Shown here: in pieces, positions 10,426 through 21,449 of the stretch
Position numbering within the stretch: the first letter of the stretch is position 1
Layout: every line of letters starts with the position of its first letter
Origin: Ephemerocybe angulata
Lineage: Eukaryota > Basidiomycota > Agaricomycetes > Agaricales > Psathyrellaceae
Reading direction: 5' to 3'
DNA: 64,000 nt
Assembly (NCBI GenBank): GCA_013368325.1
Contig: JAACJK010000222.1
Location: forward strand, 496,001-560,000
Position numbers and translations under genes: made by a program
The notes under the pieces: model-generated
What the model was told of the DNA's origin: nothing
Databases searched by the model: none
Seen by the model: only the letters and a program-made list of their open reading frames with translations

Positions 10426-12591
10426 CTACGCTTTCTCCGTCGTAACAGGGCCAGGCGTGGGCTCAATCTCGTCGACGGCCACGACTTTTCCGCTGTCGTC
10501 CATGCGGGCACTGGAATATTACGGTGTCAGTCCTTGATCTGAGAGCTCTAGAGAGCTCGGGACTCACAGAGTTTCGTCCTCCAGCTCGGTATGTTCCCTC
10601 ACGCGCAGATGGATCATGGGAAGGACGAGGGCCAGTCCCACGACGAGAAGGATCCAGGTGGAGAGGAAGATGTTCTTGAACCTGAAGAAGTCACAGCCTG
10701 AGTCAAATTTTCCCAGAGATAATAGACCCTGCAGTACGTACGGGACTTTGACACCATCGGCACGCCAGATACCAGCAGCACCGGCGGACTGAAGTGACTT
10801 GTCTAAAAAGCAGAAGGCAAAGTCAGTCAGGTCGCTTGTGGTTGAGAGGAGTAGGCGTATTGCGACGTACAGAGACCGGAGAAGTGCGCCAATTTAGCGG
10901 GATCGTTCGACATAGCTCCCATGAGCCAGTAGGCCGTGATTTGCCACATTGCGTCGACAAGACCGAAGCAGACGTACAGGAGAATCCTGCCCGCGTATCC
11001 ATGAGAGTCGACTGTAAATTTCACAAAAGTATCCGGTCCATTGACGGGAGGCCGAACAATATCCCTGTAAGCAGTCGAATTGTCAGTGAGTCTTTACCGG
11101 GAGTTCGAGTGATGGCTCAACGCACTTTTGGTAGAAGTATGCCCAAATGTGGACTGCCCAGACTGCGAAGAAAAGAATGCCCCAGCTGGTGTACGCTCTG
11201 ACGCGGCGAGGGATGGACTTCTGGTCGAGAAGGAAGCCGATGAGGATGGAGCCGACGATTTGGGCTATCCAGTACACCAGGTTGTTCAGGGCACGGGCCT
11301 TGATGTCGAAGTAGTACCCGTTGTAAATGTTGAACTCTGTTGCGACCCCCATAAATCAGAGTACTCCAGCTGGCAAGAAGAAGGCGGACGTACGCCAGGT
11401 GTAGAACCAGTTGGAGGCCAAGAACATGGGGAAGAGCAGGATCACCAGAGGGTCGGTCTTAACTGCGAGGTAGAGGCCGTAGAACTCGACCTTCCATGAG
11501 GGATGCCGAGGCGCAGACACTTTGGTTCCGTCCGTCCTGATCATTTGCCTCGGGTCGGTCATGATCAACGGGATGCCCACACCAATTCCAGTAATGACAA
11601 GGAAAGCAATCTGTTGGGAGATGAGCACGTCTTCGCGTATAAGTTTGCACTCGGATATTGACGCACGTATGTTCCATTACCAACTAGCAGATGGCAAAGC
11701 TCGACGTTAGCAAGAGCCGGAGGGGCTGAACACAAGTCGAGATCTCACCAGAGTTGGAGTTCGATTTCCAGTTGAGCCCGAGAGAGACAGCAGAACCGAC
11801 GACACCTCCCAGGTTGAAGATGGTCCAGAAGATACTGATGAACTGCCCCTTCTGGTTCTCCGTCGGATACGAAAGCATAATGGAGCCTTGGGCAGTCCAG
11901 AGCAGTCCTGCCGAGATACCCAGAATGGCACCCGCGGCGATAACGAATCCGCCAGCGTTCGGGTGAATGTTCATGGCGCTGTAACACCACAGGACGCGTT
12001 GTTAAGATTTGTTTTCGGGAGAAGCGAAGGAAGGGCGACGCACAGATAAGACCCGATGTACAGAGAATAGCCGGCAGTACCGATGAGAAGGGTAAGACGC
12101 GAACCAATCTTGTTGTTAATCGACCTGTCGTGCCATCCTCGTTGTCAACATTGCCTTCTAGCACCACAGAAGATCAGCTCACCCTGCAAAGAAGGCAGAC
12201 ACAGCGAACGTCGAGTAAAGTGCGGAATTGGCGTTGGCACCGGTCTTAGAGTCGACCTGGCCTCCAGCACCCAGACCGTTCAGGGCGTTGAACAAACCTA
12301 CCGGAACCCGTCAGAGCCATTTTTTCGGCCAATAGACTGAATATATGCGCACCTGGACACAAGAAACAGATGAAGCCTAGCAGGGCAATCTAGCGTCGAG
12401 TTAAGAACATTCTGTGGGCAGAGAAATGGGTCGATACTCACCTGGGTGCGAGGGTGCGAGTAGATCCCATAAAGCCCGGTGGGTCGTTGATAGACCTCAG
12501 GAGCAGCAGCGGCCGGGGCATGTTCCTCCTTCCCGCTGCTCTTCTCATCCAGCGACGCATTGCGGTCTTCCGCTGTATGTGTGGTCGCCAT
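10426..12591 (-). CDS. UNC93-like major facilitator superfamily membrane protein
   Basis: A multi-exon minus-strand gene (roughly ten short exons) starting at MATTHTAEDRNASLDEKSSG. After a ~50-residue hydrophilic N-terminus come many hydrophobic segments, for example IALLGFICFLCPG, GGFVIAAGAILGISAGLLWT, GQFISIFWTIFNLGGVVG, IAFLVITGIGVGIPLIM, LNNLVYWIAQIVGSILIGFL and IFLSTWILLVVGLALVLP. Together these suggest 11-12 transmembrane helices. The motif AQGSIMLSYPTENQKG and the overall order match fungal UNC93-like MFS proteins (DUF895). Their substrate is not known; plasma or vacuolar membrane is plausible. The C-terminal tail is hydrophilic, ending TEKA. Exon limits inside the gene are approximate. 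Confidence 0.88.
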
Positions 12592-15500
12592 CGCGTCCTC
12601 CTAGTAGTTGCCTAGAGGGAGGGTGCAAGGATGCAGGTGCGGGGAAGTGGGCACGCGAGATAGGGATTAAGGGCCGTTCATATTTAGAAGCAGCCCCTGC
12701 TGCCGTCCCACGAGCGCGTGCTGCTTCGATTTGATCAAGAGGTAAACATCAATAGAAGTCCTGCTGCACGCCCGAGATCATGTGTTATGTCCCCGGGCTG
12801 AGATACCTGCGAGTCAATAGAGATGGGAGCGTCGTAGACCATTGTTTGGGTAGGTACGGCCAGGTGACGGCTGAAGGCATTGTTGAAAGATGGTTTGCCG
12901 AGGAGGAGCACATGGAAGTGTTCGGGTCTTAGCATGGTCCATTCCCTTTCCATGCTCTATCCATCAAGGTTCGCTACATAGTTTGACTTATGTTTGCCGT
13001 AAGTTGGGTTATATATATTGTCTCACTGGTGGAGGGAAGATAGGTGGTTATTTGAGGACATGATACGGAACCCCAGCGTGCTGGAAATCTGGCGAGGGAA
13101 TGTGAGTCCTTCAGCATGGTTGTTGAATTTGGGCTCACACGATATGATTGACAGAAGAACGATTTCTGAGATCAAGAGCATACGCACCTGCCTACCGCAA
13201 ACTGTAGGCTTTGATGAATCCACCTATACTCGTCGACGAAGCGAGTTCCAAGGTTAAGCGTGATAGTCGGCATTAGGCACCCTTTCGTTGAGTGCTGCGA
13301 TAACACACTACAACCTTGTGTTAGTCCATTGTCTACTGGGCTACAGGGTGATAGAAATCGTACTCACACACCTTAGTAGAACAATCCGTTCGGATCTATG
13401 GCCCCTTTTATGAGACGAGTGTGCTCTCCAATGAGTCTCCATTCTGCTTAGATTCCCGATGAGGGAATCTAGAGTTTGTGTTACAGGAATGGGATCATTG
13501 GCGCCTGGTCTTTCCGGGATAGCCGTCTTCCACTTGCAGGCAGGCTATAACGCACGGGCTCCGTGAAACGGACCTAGTCGGCGCCTTCGAGGCGAGGCGT
13601 GCGCTCCTGCCATAGCTACTTAGAAATTCAATTAGCTTGCTTTCATGACACAGTAGCATCACTCACCTGTGTCCCAACCCACGGAAGTTCGGGTGAGGTA
13701 CTATGTATGCTGTACAGCCTAGACACCCGAGAATAGATGCTCGCTGCTTTTCGTATTTGAAAGGTAGAGTCTCTAACCAGCCCAAGGATATGGCAATCCT
13801 TACGAGACTCAGAGCCGCCCAGCCCGTAGGCCTATCGATCCGTCTATCCGATAGAGGGGCTGCGGGTGGTAGAGCATCAAGCAACAACACGAACAGCGTC
13901 GCAACAATACGAGCAGCGTCGCAACAACGCTGAGGTTTAACCTGCCAGAGGCTCTGAGAGGCCAAGCACGGAACGTTACGACATCGTTATTCCATGTCAC
14001 ACGATGCAGAAAAAGACGACTGCAAAGCTCAGTGAATCGCCGAATCCAGAAGCCGACACGCAGTTCCCTGCTAGGTGCCTTGCAAAACACAGAGCCTGAC
14101 GGGCAAGCACTCAGCACTGATGTGAAGGTTCAAAGCAAAAGGTCAGCAAAACTAAGGAATCGGAGTGAGAAAGGCAAATGGGAGTGCCGGACGGCGGAGG
14201 GTTCCCGCGGTTCCGGCAATTAGACCCGGTCGTGATCATTACGGTGGGCGCCTAACTGCCATAAACTCCGATGGTCCCGCTTGTTTCGGGGCCAGAGCCG
14301 ATAAGCGCTCGCTGGGGTGGCGCACAACGAGCAAGTTGGAGCTACCGTGTGGTAGTGATTTTTGCGACTCGCAGCTGCGATTACACGCTGAAGATCTTTC
14401 TCTGTGCGTGGCTCGACGCTGGCTTTGATTTCTATGATCGTCGACTATTTCTCTTGACCTTACGAGATTGGAAGGGGAGGGGGAGGAGGGGTGATGACCA
14501 GGTGCCCGAATCTCTGATAGTTGGGGCTGACTTGCCTGTTCTTGTGCGGGTTCGGCGAAATACCAGTCACACTGTGGGCTCGTTCGACTAAATACCGATG
14601 TCCTCGATGTTCAACCGTCTCTCAACGTACCGCTCTATCTCTCTAGCGTTTGATACCCTCAGGACAATAGGAAGTTCCAAAGCAGATAAGCAAGTACAAC
14701 GACAATACGGATACCTAGCAACTATCTTCGGAGTAAATCAGCAGAGCCCCCTGACGTCGTCGAAGGCTTCCCTCTGCAACCTTTAGATGACACGACAACC
14801 CTCATTTGGGGTGCAGCGCGCCCACAGGTGCACACAGAGCGTATATATATTATCGGACTACTGGGTTATCGCATCATGGGGTGCGCATGGATGGGTTGGT
14901 GTGATTCTCGTTAATTGTGTTCGGCGGGAGATTTTGTTTGGGGGCTTTTCATCTCGGATAAGGCTCGCCCATGACGGATTTGGGGATAGGGAAGGGTGTG
15001 CTTTGCGCAATATGGGTACAGGAATCTGGTCTAGGGATTTAGGATGAAAGGAAGTGTGTGTGTGCTTTATCCCGAGGTTCTCGGTCTCCATATTGACTCA
15101 TCCACGGGTACACCTTTCCTGTTATCATGTTGCCTTTGTCCTGGTGTTTGGACAGTGCAACACAGACACCCTCAGTCTGGAGATTTGGGATCTGCTTTTC
15201 ACTAAGGTCAGATTGCCTTATCGCCTTTGAGTAAAAGACTCACACTGGCTAATCATTCGGCCAGGAAGAAGAACCCGTTCTCACCCACCGGATGTCGTGT
15301 TTTATTCTTAAAAAGTCTTTTTTCTTGGGGTTGGAATCACAGACACCTTTGACTCTATTCATGGAACGTATCCTTATGCTCGCACTTCCCTTTCTAAAGT
15401 CTAATCATCAGTCCCCCAGCCCGGCACTTACCCCTACGACACACGCCCACGGACCCACCAACTACCATCCTTCACACCCAAGACAATAGCCTACCGAGTG

Positions 15501-16564
15501 CACCAACCTGGCGGTCCAGACAGATCCCTCCAGTGCGACTTTTATGAAAGGGAATGATGTCTACGTCCTTCATATAAGGCAAGCTCTTTGAGCGCACCAC
15601 GTTGAATCAATCCAAAGATCACGCCTGGCACGGGCCATGGTCGTCTCATTCGGGATATGTGCTTCCAGTCGACATTATTAGTCCTAGTGCACCTCGGAAC
15701 TTCCCCCTTCGAAACCGTCACGGGTAACCGTGGTGGAGATGAAGCAGCCCATGTACGCCATCTTAGGCCTAGTCGAGCGGTGCCAAAAATTCCATACTCA
15801 AAGGGAGCGGGTGCAGAGCGACTACAACGCCGCTTGTCCTCCGCGTACCTCACCCACCTTGTAAAACACAAATTTCAAATCCCCTGCTCCACCCACACAG
15901 GGATTGGCTAAGACGTACGCTTCTGATCCTGCAACATGGGCCCCTAAGTGTCCACACCTCGACTACTCCACCCGACCCCAGCCCTTGTTCTCAACTCGTC
16001 CCGACAACGCGATAGATCCCCGTTCCTCAATACGGGAAACTCTTCGATCGAGGATTTGCAAATTCGGAAGCGAAGGCATATCCTGACAGATCCGCGTAGT
16101 ACAAGGTAGTGGCTCGAACAAGAGGACGGATGGACGTGGACCTGCTCAACGAACTCTGCTCCGAGACGCGTCTCGAGAACGCGTTTTCATTACAGGGGCC
16201 GGAGCCTAAAGGGGAATACTGAGGTCATGAAGCCGATCGCGTCCGTGCGTGGGACGATGCGGGAGGGATCGTCGTGCCGTAGTACCTTCGAGACTGTTCC
16301 AAGATGTTTTCGAACGTCAGCTTCATTCAACTATTCGTAAACTAGACAGGGTCTAGCGCGGAGGAAGCATGGTACAGCCTCGCGGTCGTAGCATACTAAT
16401 ACAGGGGCGAGGAAGAAGAGTAAATAGGTCCTGAAGATAACAATGCGAAAAATTCTAGGGGTGGAAAACGAAGGCGCGAGACTGCGCAGACCAAGAGTTG
16501 GGAAAATTAAAGGGAATCATAGCTGAGAGGAAAAGAAGTGTCCAAGAAAACGACGAGCGGTGCT
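12592..16564. other. Gene-poor interval
   Basis: About 4 kb without a supportable gene. Frames of 60-110 codons occur on both strands but are short, overlapping and motif-free. A 20-bp unit is repeated at 13885-13924. The first few hundred bases should hold the MFS promoter. I see no terminal inverted repeats or transposase motifs. Confidence 0.5.
13885..13924. repeat. Short tandem repeat, 20-bp unit, two copies
   Basis: The unit CAACACGAACAGCGTCGCAA is followed directly by a copy with two base changes, then by a partial third unit. It lies in the gene-poor interval and has no evident function. Confidence 0.8.
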
Positions 16565-17267
16565 TCACTCCTGGTGCTCGGAGGTCGTGGTCGTCACGGG
16601 GGCGACCGAGCGGTTCTGTGAGCTGAGGTTGAGGAGGATGGGCTTGAGCGCGCTGAAGTAGATCGTTTGGGCGCCCTGTCGAAAAGAGGTATGTGAGCCT
16701 CGATGTGTGATGTGAGGCTGTGTGCCACCACGGCACGCGGTTGCCATGATGTCACGGCCAGCGCAGCAAAAAATTACTTACACGGAAGGCAGGGAGCTGG
16801 AGCCACACGATGAAGGCGGACTTGAAGGCGAAGTACCAGGGCACGTAGTAGAGGACGACGGAGAGGGCGAAGGATTCCAAGAAGTTGAAGAAGCCGAAGA
16901 CGACCCAGTAGGTGAGCCACTGGACGTCATCGTGGGGCGAGGGCGATTCGATGGCCTTGAAGGAGAGGTAGGCAGGGAGACCCCATCCGACGAGATTTGA
17001 GACGGGCTGGGCAAGGGCGTTGAAGCTGTGGAGGATGACGATGAGGAAGATACCGCCAATGACTGCGTAGGCCTTGGGGATTTGTGTGCGTTGCTCGAGG
17101 GTGTTGAGCACGGGGTATTTGTTGAGCTGCGCGGGCGTTAGACAAGCTCGAGACACGGTTTAAACGAGCAGACTGACCTCCTTGTCGAGCTGGTTAACGT
17201 AGAGCGAGGCCTTGTTCTGGGCCTGGACGAAGACGGGGTGTTGCTGGATCTTTTCTGCGGCAGACAT
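16565..17267 (-). CDS. YOP1: Yop1 / REEP (DP1/TB2/HVA22) ER membrane-shaping protein
   Basis: Three exons (17178-17267, 16782-17126, 16565-16675) encode 181 residues, close to yeast Yop1 (180). Visible features are an N-terminal amphipathic region, hydrophobic hairpins around AYAVIGGIFLIVILHSFNAL and GWGLPAYLSFKAIESPSP, and the family signature WLTYWVVFGFFNFLES. The C-terminal QTIYFSALKPILL is also typical. The family partners with reticulons to curve tubular ER and interacts with Rab GTPases. It is divergent from OST5, with 134 bases between start codons. Confidence 0.94.
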
Positions 17268-17401
17268 GGTGGTGGACGTTAGAGGGGATGAAGTTGTGCA
17301 GAAATGCGACGGTTGCACGGTTGATAAGAGTTGATGACACGTGTTTGTTCCACCCCCGGTCACGTCACTGCGCCTGGAGGTCTCCACCTGCCCTCATCAT
17401 C
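17268..17401. promoter_or_regulatory. Shared divergent promoter, YOP1 / OST5
   Basis: Only 134 bases lie between the two opposite start codons, both for ER membrane proteins. Shared control is likely but is inferred from spacing alone. Confidence 0.6.
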
Positions 17402-17745
17402 ATGGAATACGACGCGCTCAAGGTAAGTCATACTTGCGCACAATTACGCAGGCCCTCATCGCCCCCAGACTCTCCACAGCTCCCTGCCGCCCTTCGCGCC
17501 CCACATCCCCGTGGGCGTCCTACCGGTCCTGGCGCTTGTGCTCCTCTCGACCACATTCGTGCTCGCATTCTACTTCTCCACGTAAATATCGTCATTGTCT
17601 GTCCTCCTCTGTACATGCTAATCCTAGCTATAGACTGCCCAAAAGCACAATCCCCGCAAAGGAGGTCGCAGTCGCCTCTACAGCCAGTGTCCTTGGAGGT
17701 TTTGGTGTCGTGGCCTTGTTCTGTACCGCCGGCGTGTACGTGTAA
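17402..17745 (+). CDS. OST5: Oligosaccharyltransferase subunit Ost5 (TMEM258 family)
   Basis: A tiny three-exon gene (17402-17422, 17469-17581, 17634-17745) encoding 81 residues, the normal size. After MEYDALK come two transmembrane segments, around VGVLPVLALVLLSTTFVLAF and STASVLGGFGVVALFCT, and the terminal GVYV shared by Ost5 and TMEM258. The protein is a small subunit of the OST complex for N-glycosylation in the ER. The reading requires the second possible acceptor of intron 1 (CCCCCAG at 17462-17468); the nearer acceptor puts the exon in a frame without membrane segments. Confidence 0.88.
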
Positions 17746-17785
17746 CATACCAAATACGAGTCTCGTCGACTTTGCATACGGCTGC

Positions 17786-18383
17786 TCAGTTGTTGACGCG
17801 CCAGCCGTGCTTGCAAGCCGTGCACTGTTCTCTTCTCAGTCTCGTCCAGGCACACGGCAGAACAAGAGCAACTCACTGTGTAGAAGATGGTCGAGCCTTC
17901 GTCTGCACTGCGCAACTATCACACAAGTACAATGTCAGCCTCGACCCCTGGATGCCACTCCGGCTGCGACGCACCTGCATTTCCTTCGAGAACGCCTCCA
18001 GATTGCCGCAGTTCGGGCACTTTTCCGAGACCAACGTGCCCTGGTCGCCCTTTTCGTGACGCTTGGTCAATGTTTTGCGCTTTTGCTGCAGTGCAGACGG
18101 AAAAGCATCGGGATGTGATCGTGTCGTGATTACAATATCTTCGTACGCTGGAGCATCATCCGTAAGCGCCCAGTACACTCGCCGGACGGTAGTAACTCAC
18201 AGCTCGCGGGCTCAACATGTTGGCACTGTTCGCATACCACCGTCGACTCTCCGTCCTTCGGCAAATCAAGCAAAGTACCGCAGTTTGGGCAGAACAAGAG
18301 GGAGCCTGGCTTTGAGAGCACTCTTGTCAGCACGCCAACATTCACAAAATGTGCTCAACCTGACCTATCTTGTGCGCAGACAT
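17786..18383 (-). CDS. RPA12: RNA polymerase I subunit Rpa12 (A12.2)
   Basis: Five exons (18360-18383, 18201-18309, 17975-18147, 17877-17915, 17786-17824) encode 127 residues; yeast Rpa12 has 125. The N-terminal zinc ribbon has LLFCPNCGTLL and CEQCQHVEP. The C-terminal TFIIS-type ribbon has EKCPNCGNLEA, then QLRSADEGSTIFYTC and CTACKHGWRVNN. QLRSADEG carries the acidic D-E pair used in transcript cleavage. The subunit acts in the nucleolus, in RNA cleavage and termination by Pol I. The last two exons are only 39 bases each. The frame is consistent across all joins. Confidence 0.93.
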
Positions 18384-19014
18384 GGCCGCCGAGTGCAAGG
18401 TTTCAAGGAACTGTGAAGAGAAAGCAAATTATTGCCGCGTTCCGCAACTTCCGCTTCCGTCGACGGGATCTGCCCCAGTCACGTGCGGATCTGGCGACAA
18501 CAATAGGATCCGCAAAAGGCAAATGCCCCGTGCGCAGATGCATGCGCCATATGGGAACAAGGCCATCAGTGGGCGCCTACGTTTCCTTGTTTTCACAGTT
18601 CCAGCAGCAAGACAATTAGTCTGTACAGATCAGCATCCGATACACTCTCTGTCGGGTCCCGCACTTGGCTTCGGCACCATATCCCACGGCAGTCTTTCTT
18701 TTGTGTTCTTCTGGGATTGTGGGTCCAAGTGGTACATATAATATGCCATCTCTGCTTGTCGAAGTGAAACTCGGACCCGTTCTCTCTCTCTCGCTTCCGT
18801 GTCTTGACTTCGTTCTCGTTCTTCTCCTCGTCGCGATATACGATTTCAAGGGCTCTTCCTCTTCCTGCCATACACTTGCTCCGGGCGACGAGTTCCACTT
18901 TCTCTACCCCACTTTTTGCATTCACGCAGAGCGTGATTGGCCAGCATTCTCTTTCTTTGACGAAAACACATATCTTGCACGACTTCCAACGACCGGCACT
19001 TTACATCTTCCACA
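18384..19014. promoter_or_regulatory. Divergent intergenic region, RPA12 / Ser-rich orphan
   Basis: About 630 bases between opposite start codons. A TATA-like ATATAATATG occurs at about 18735, followed by pyrimidine-rich CTCTCTCTC tracts near 18783, a common fungal promoter pattern. No gene is supportable within. Confidence 0.45.
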
Positions 19015-20307
19015 ATGCCTTCCCTCTCCACCCAGCGCAACACCAACAGTCCCTCTTCCTCCTCCGCCGTAACTTCCATCGTCGAGCGGTTCCGCACCAC
19101 CAATGCCATCTACAAGCACCGTGCTCAGACCTTCAGAGTATCTTTGCGCCTCACCTCCCATGCCCGTCACCGCGCCCTACTCCTCAACCTCAAAGTTGAC
19201 ACCGACAAGGCCGTCAAGTGCGACCAGCGCCAAGTCAGCGTCATCCCCCTGCCTATCATCGACACGGAGCCCAGCCCGCTTCCCTTTCAAGAACTCCACT
19301 GGGTGCAAGAGGACTCCGAGCAGACTCTCCCTCGCTCCGTCGGATCCTGCTCCTCCTCCTCTTCGTCCGAGTCCGCGTCCTCGCGAGACGAGAAATTCGA
19401 AGACGCAGTGGGCGCAGACGGGATCAGGTACCCCGATTCGGAGGTTATCATTGATCTGAGCCAGATGGTGCGGCAGGCGGCGAAGGGCGGCGAGCCGATT
19501 ATGTCTCCCATTGCGCGCCCGCAGCACCGTCCTGCACTCCGCTGCGTCATCCCCACCATCTCGCTCAACGCGCCCGGCACTGTATTCGAGCTCTCCCCCT
19601 CCTCATCTCAGGGGCAACAGCTGCGATCGCAGTTCTCCCCCGACACTGAGTGGTCGGCTATTAGCCTTACGTCGGCGGTGTCGTCCTCTATTGGGCCCAA
19701 GGGTCAAAGAGTGCCGGACGTCGACGACGCTGCGCCGGTTATGCAGAACCAGGCGGCGAGGAAGAGCACGATTATCATTCCTGCGCCGAGTGCGAGGCGT
19801 CACCAGGACCTCCCTACTGAGGCGCACAGGATGAGCTGGGGTTGCGGCGAGATTTCGAGCGTGGCTGAGATGGATATGGCGGATCCTGAGGCGCAGGTTG
19901 TGGACGCTGCGGCGTGCTCCAGCGCCTCTGGGTCTTCCTCAGCTGTCTCGGCGTCTGGCTCTACGAGCTCGAGCTCTTCCTCTTACGGTTCCGCCTCGAG
20001 TGGGCTGAATACTCCCGTAAGTTCCTTTTCCTACTCTATGTTTCTGATGCAGAGCTAACCTTTTGTTGCATTGATGTAGGAGGACACCCTGCACCAGGGC
20101 GGCCCCCTTATGATTCGCATCAAGCGCTCCAATGCGTCCATCAGTGAGGACGACGCCGAGTCCGATATTGGCGTCCATCTCGACAAGCGTCCCAAGTTTG
20201 AGAGGAAGCAGTGGGCGCAGTCTTATGCGGCGAGTGGCCGTGCGCGCTCCTTGGACCCTCCTTCGCCTGCGAGGAGGATCGCCGCTGGGGCTGCTGGGCG
20301 CCGGTGA
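19015..20307 (+). CDS. Serine-rich orphan protein
   Basis: Two exons (19015-20016, 20080-20307) encode 409 residues. I do not recognise the family. The first ~85 residues look most ordered (SIVERFRTTNAIYKHRAQTF, RHRALLLNLKVDTDKAVKCD). The middle and end are rich in Ser, with runs at about 112-120 and 300-330, suggesting disorder and phosphorylation. The C-terminal exon is basic, with LMIRIKRSN and KRPKFERKQWAQ. The reading frame continues cleanly across a standard 63-base intron, which supports a real gene. A nuclear regulatory role is possible but unproven. Confidence 0.75.
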
Positions 20308-21449
20308 TTTATGTTCTCTTATTTGGGTTTATATTGTGCGTTCTCTTCCTCTTCTTGTTGTGTATTCTTCGAAGCTGACCTTGATGCCCTCACAGTTATG
20401 TCTCTGCCCTTTCTTATTATTAACGACAAAACCTTCGACGAGCCGGTCTACGATCACCATATGACGCTTCTTTCTCTGGGACGAATCTTAACGATCCAGT
20501 CCACACGTTACACCTCTTATGCCAGTGCATTTTCTGCATTCGTTCTTTTCATCCATCATCATCCTCCACCAGGGACGTCGGACACTCACACTCATTAGTA
20601 TCTGCCCCCCTTACCCCATACTTTAGTACCTTACACCCCCCAGCGCAAAGCTGGTGTAATTGCCCTAGAGGCCCATGGACTGCACCCCTTTGTAATCGTA
20701 ATAACTTAACTTTCGAGTCTTCTGGTATTTTATTTGCCCTTCTTAGCTTATATCTGGCTGCTTTTGGCCTTGGTTAGTGTAATTCGCCTTGTACTTTCCA
20801 TTGGATGTGGAGGCGGAGTGTAGCCTAGTACCTTTTGTATCGTTGGTTTTTGGTGTCACTGTCGGCCTATCCCTCTCAATAAATCTAAACACTTACTCAA
20901 GTATAGCTTTATTGTTGGTTTGGTGTAGAACGGTGGCCGTTCGGTCTTGGGTATGACTCCCTAGCAGTCGGTCGATAGACCACCGATTGCCAAGGAGTCG
21001 TACCTAAACCTTAGGGTGATGTGGGTAATGGAATATTGGAATCACCCTCTCGTAGACGGCTGGCTTTCGGGCCTACGCCGAGCGCTGTTCGCGTTGGCGC
21101 GGTTTTTGGCTTTGACCTCAGTCACAGCCCCGTGCCGTGACAGCGTGACTCTTTGCCAACGACGCTTGGACCCCGGAATCGAAGCTTGCTTGCTCTTCAC
21201 TCGTCGCTCTACGTTCATTCAATTGCATTTCAAAGCCACTCTAATGAAACACACGAAACCCCATGCTATCTTGGGTCGGCGGATCTGGATTGTGTGTACC
21301 TGTGGGCACTGGAGGAAGCTCTTGTGACCTGGTGACTTCAATGCAGTTGACTGCGGTCGGTATCAAGGTTTAATCTATTATCTAAAGGCCCGAGGTGGTG
21401 GGGCTCGAAGCCTTATATGAAAGCACCCTAATTCCGCAGCGATTCCCAC
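20308..21449. other. Intergenic between orphan and helicase gene
   Basis: About 1.1 kb. The first part is probably 3' UTR of the Ser-rich gene. A few short frames are present, none convincing. No RNA gene or repeat was recognised. Confidence 0.5.
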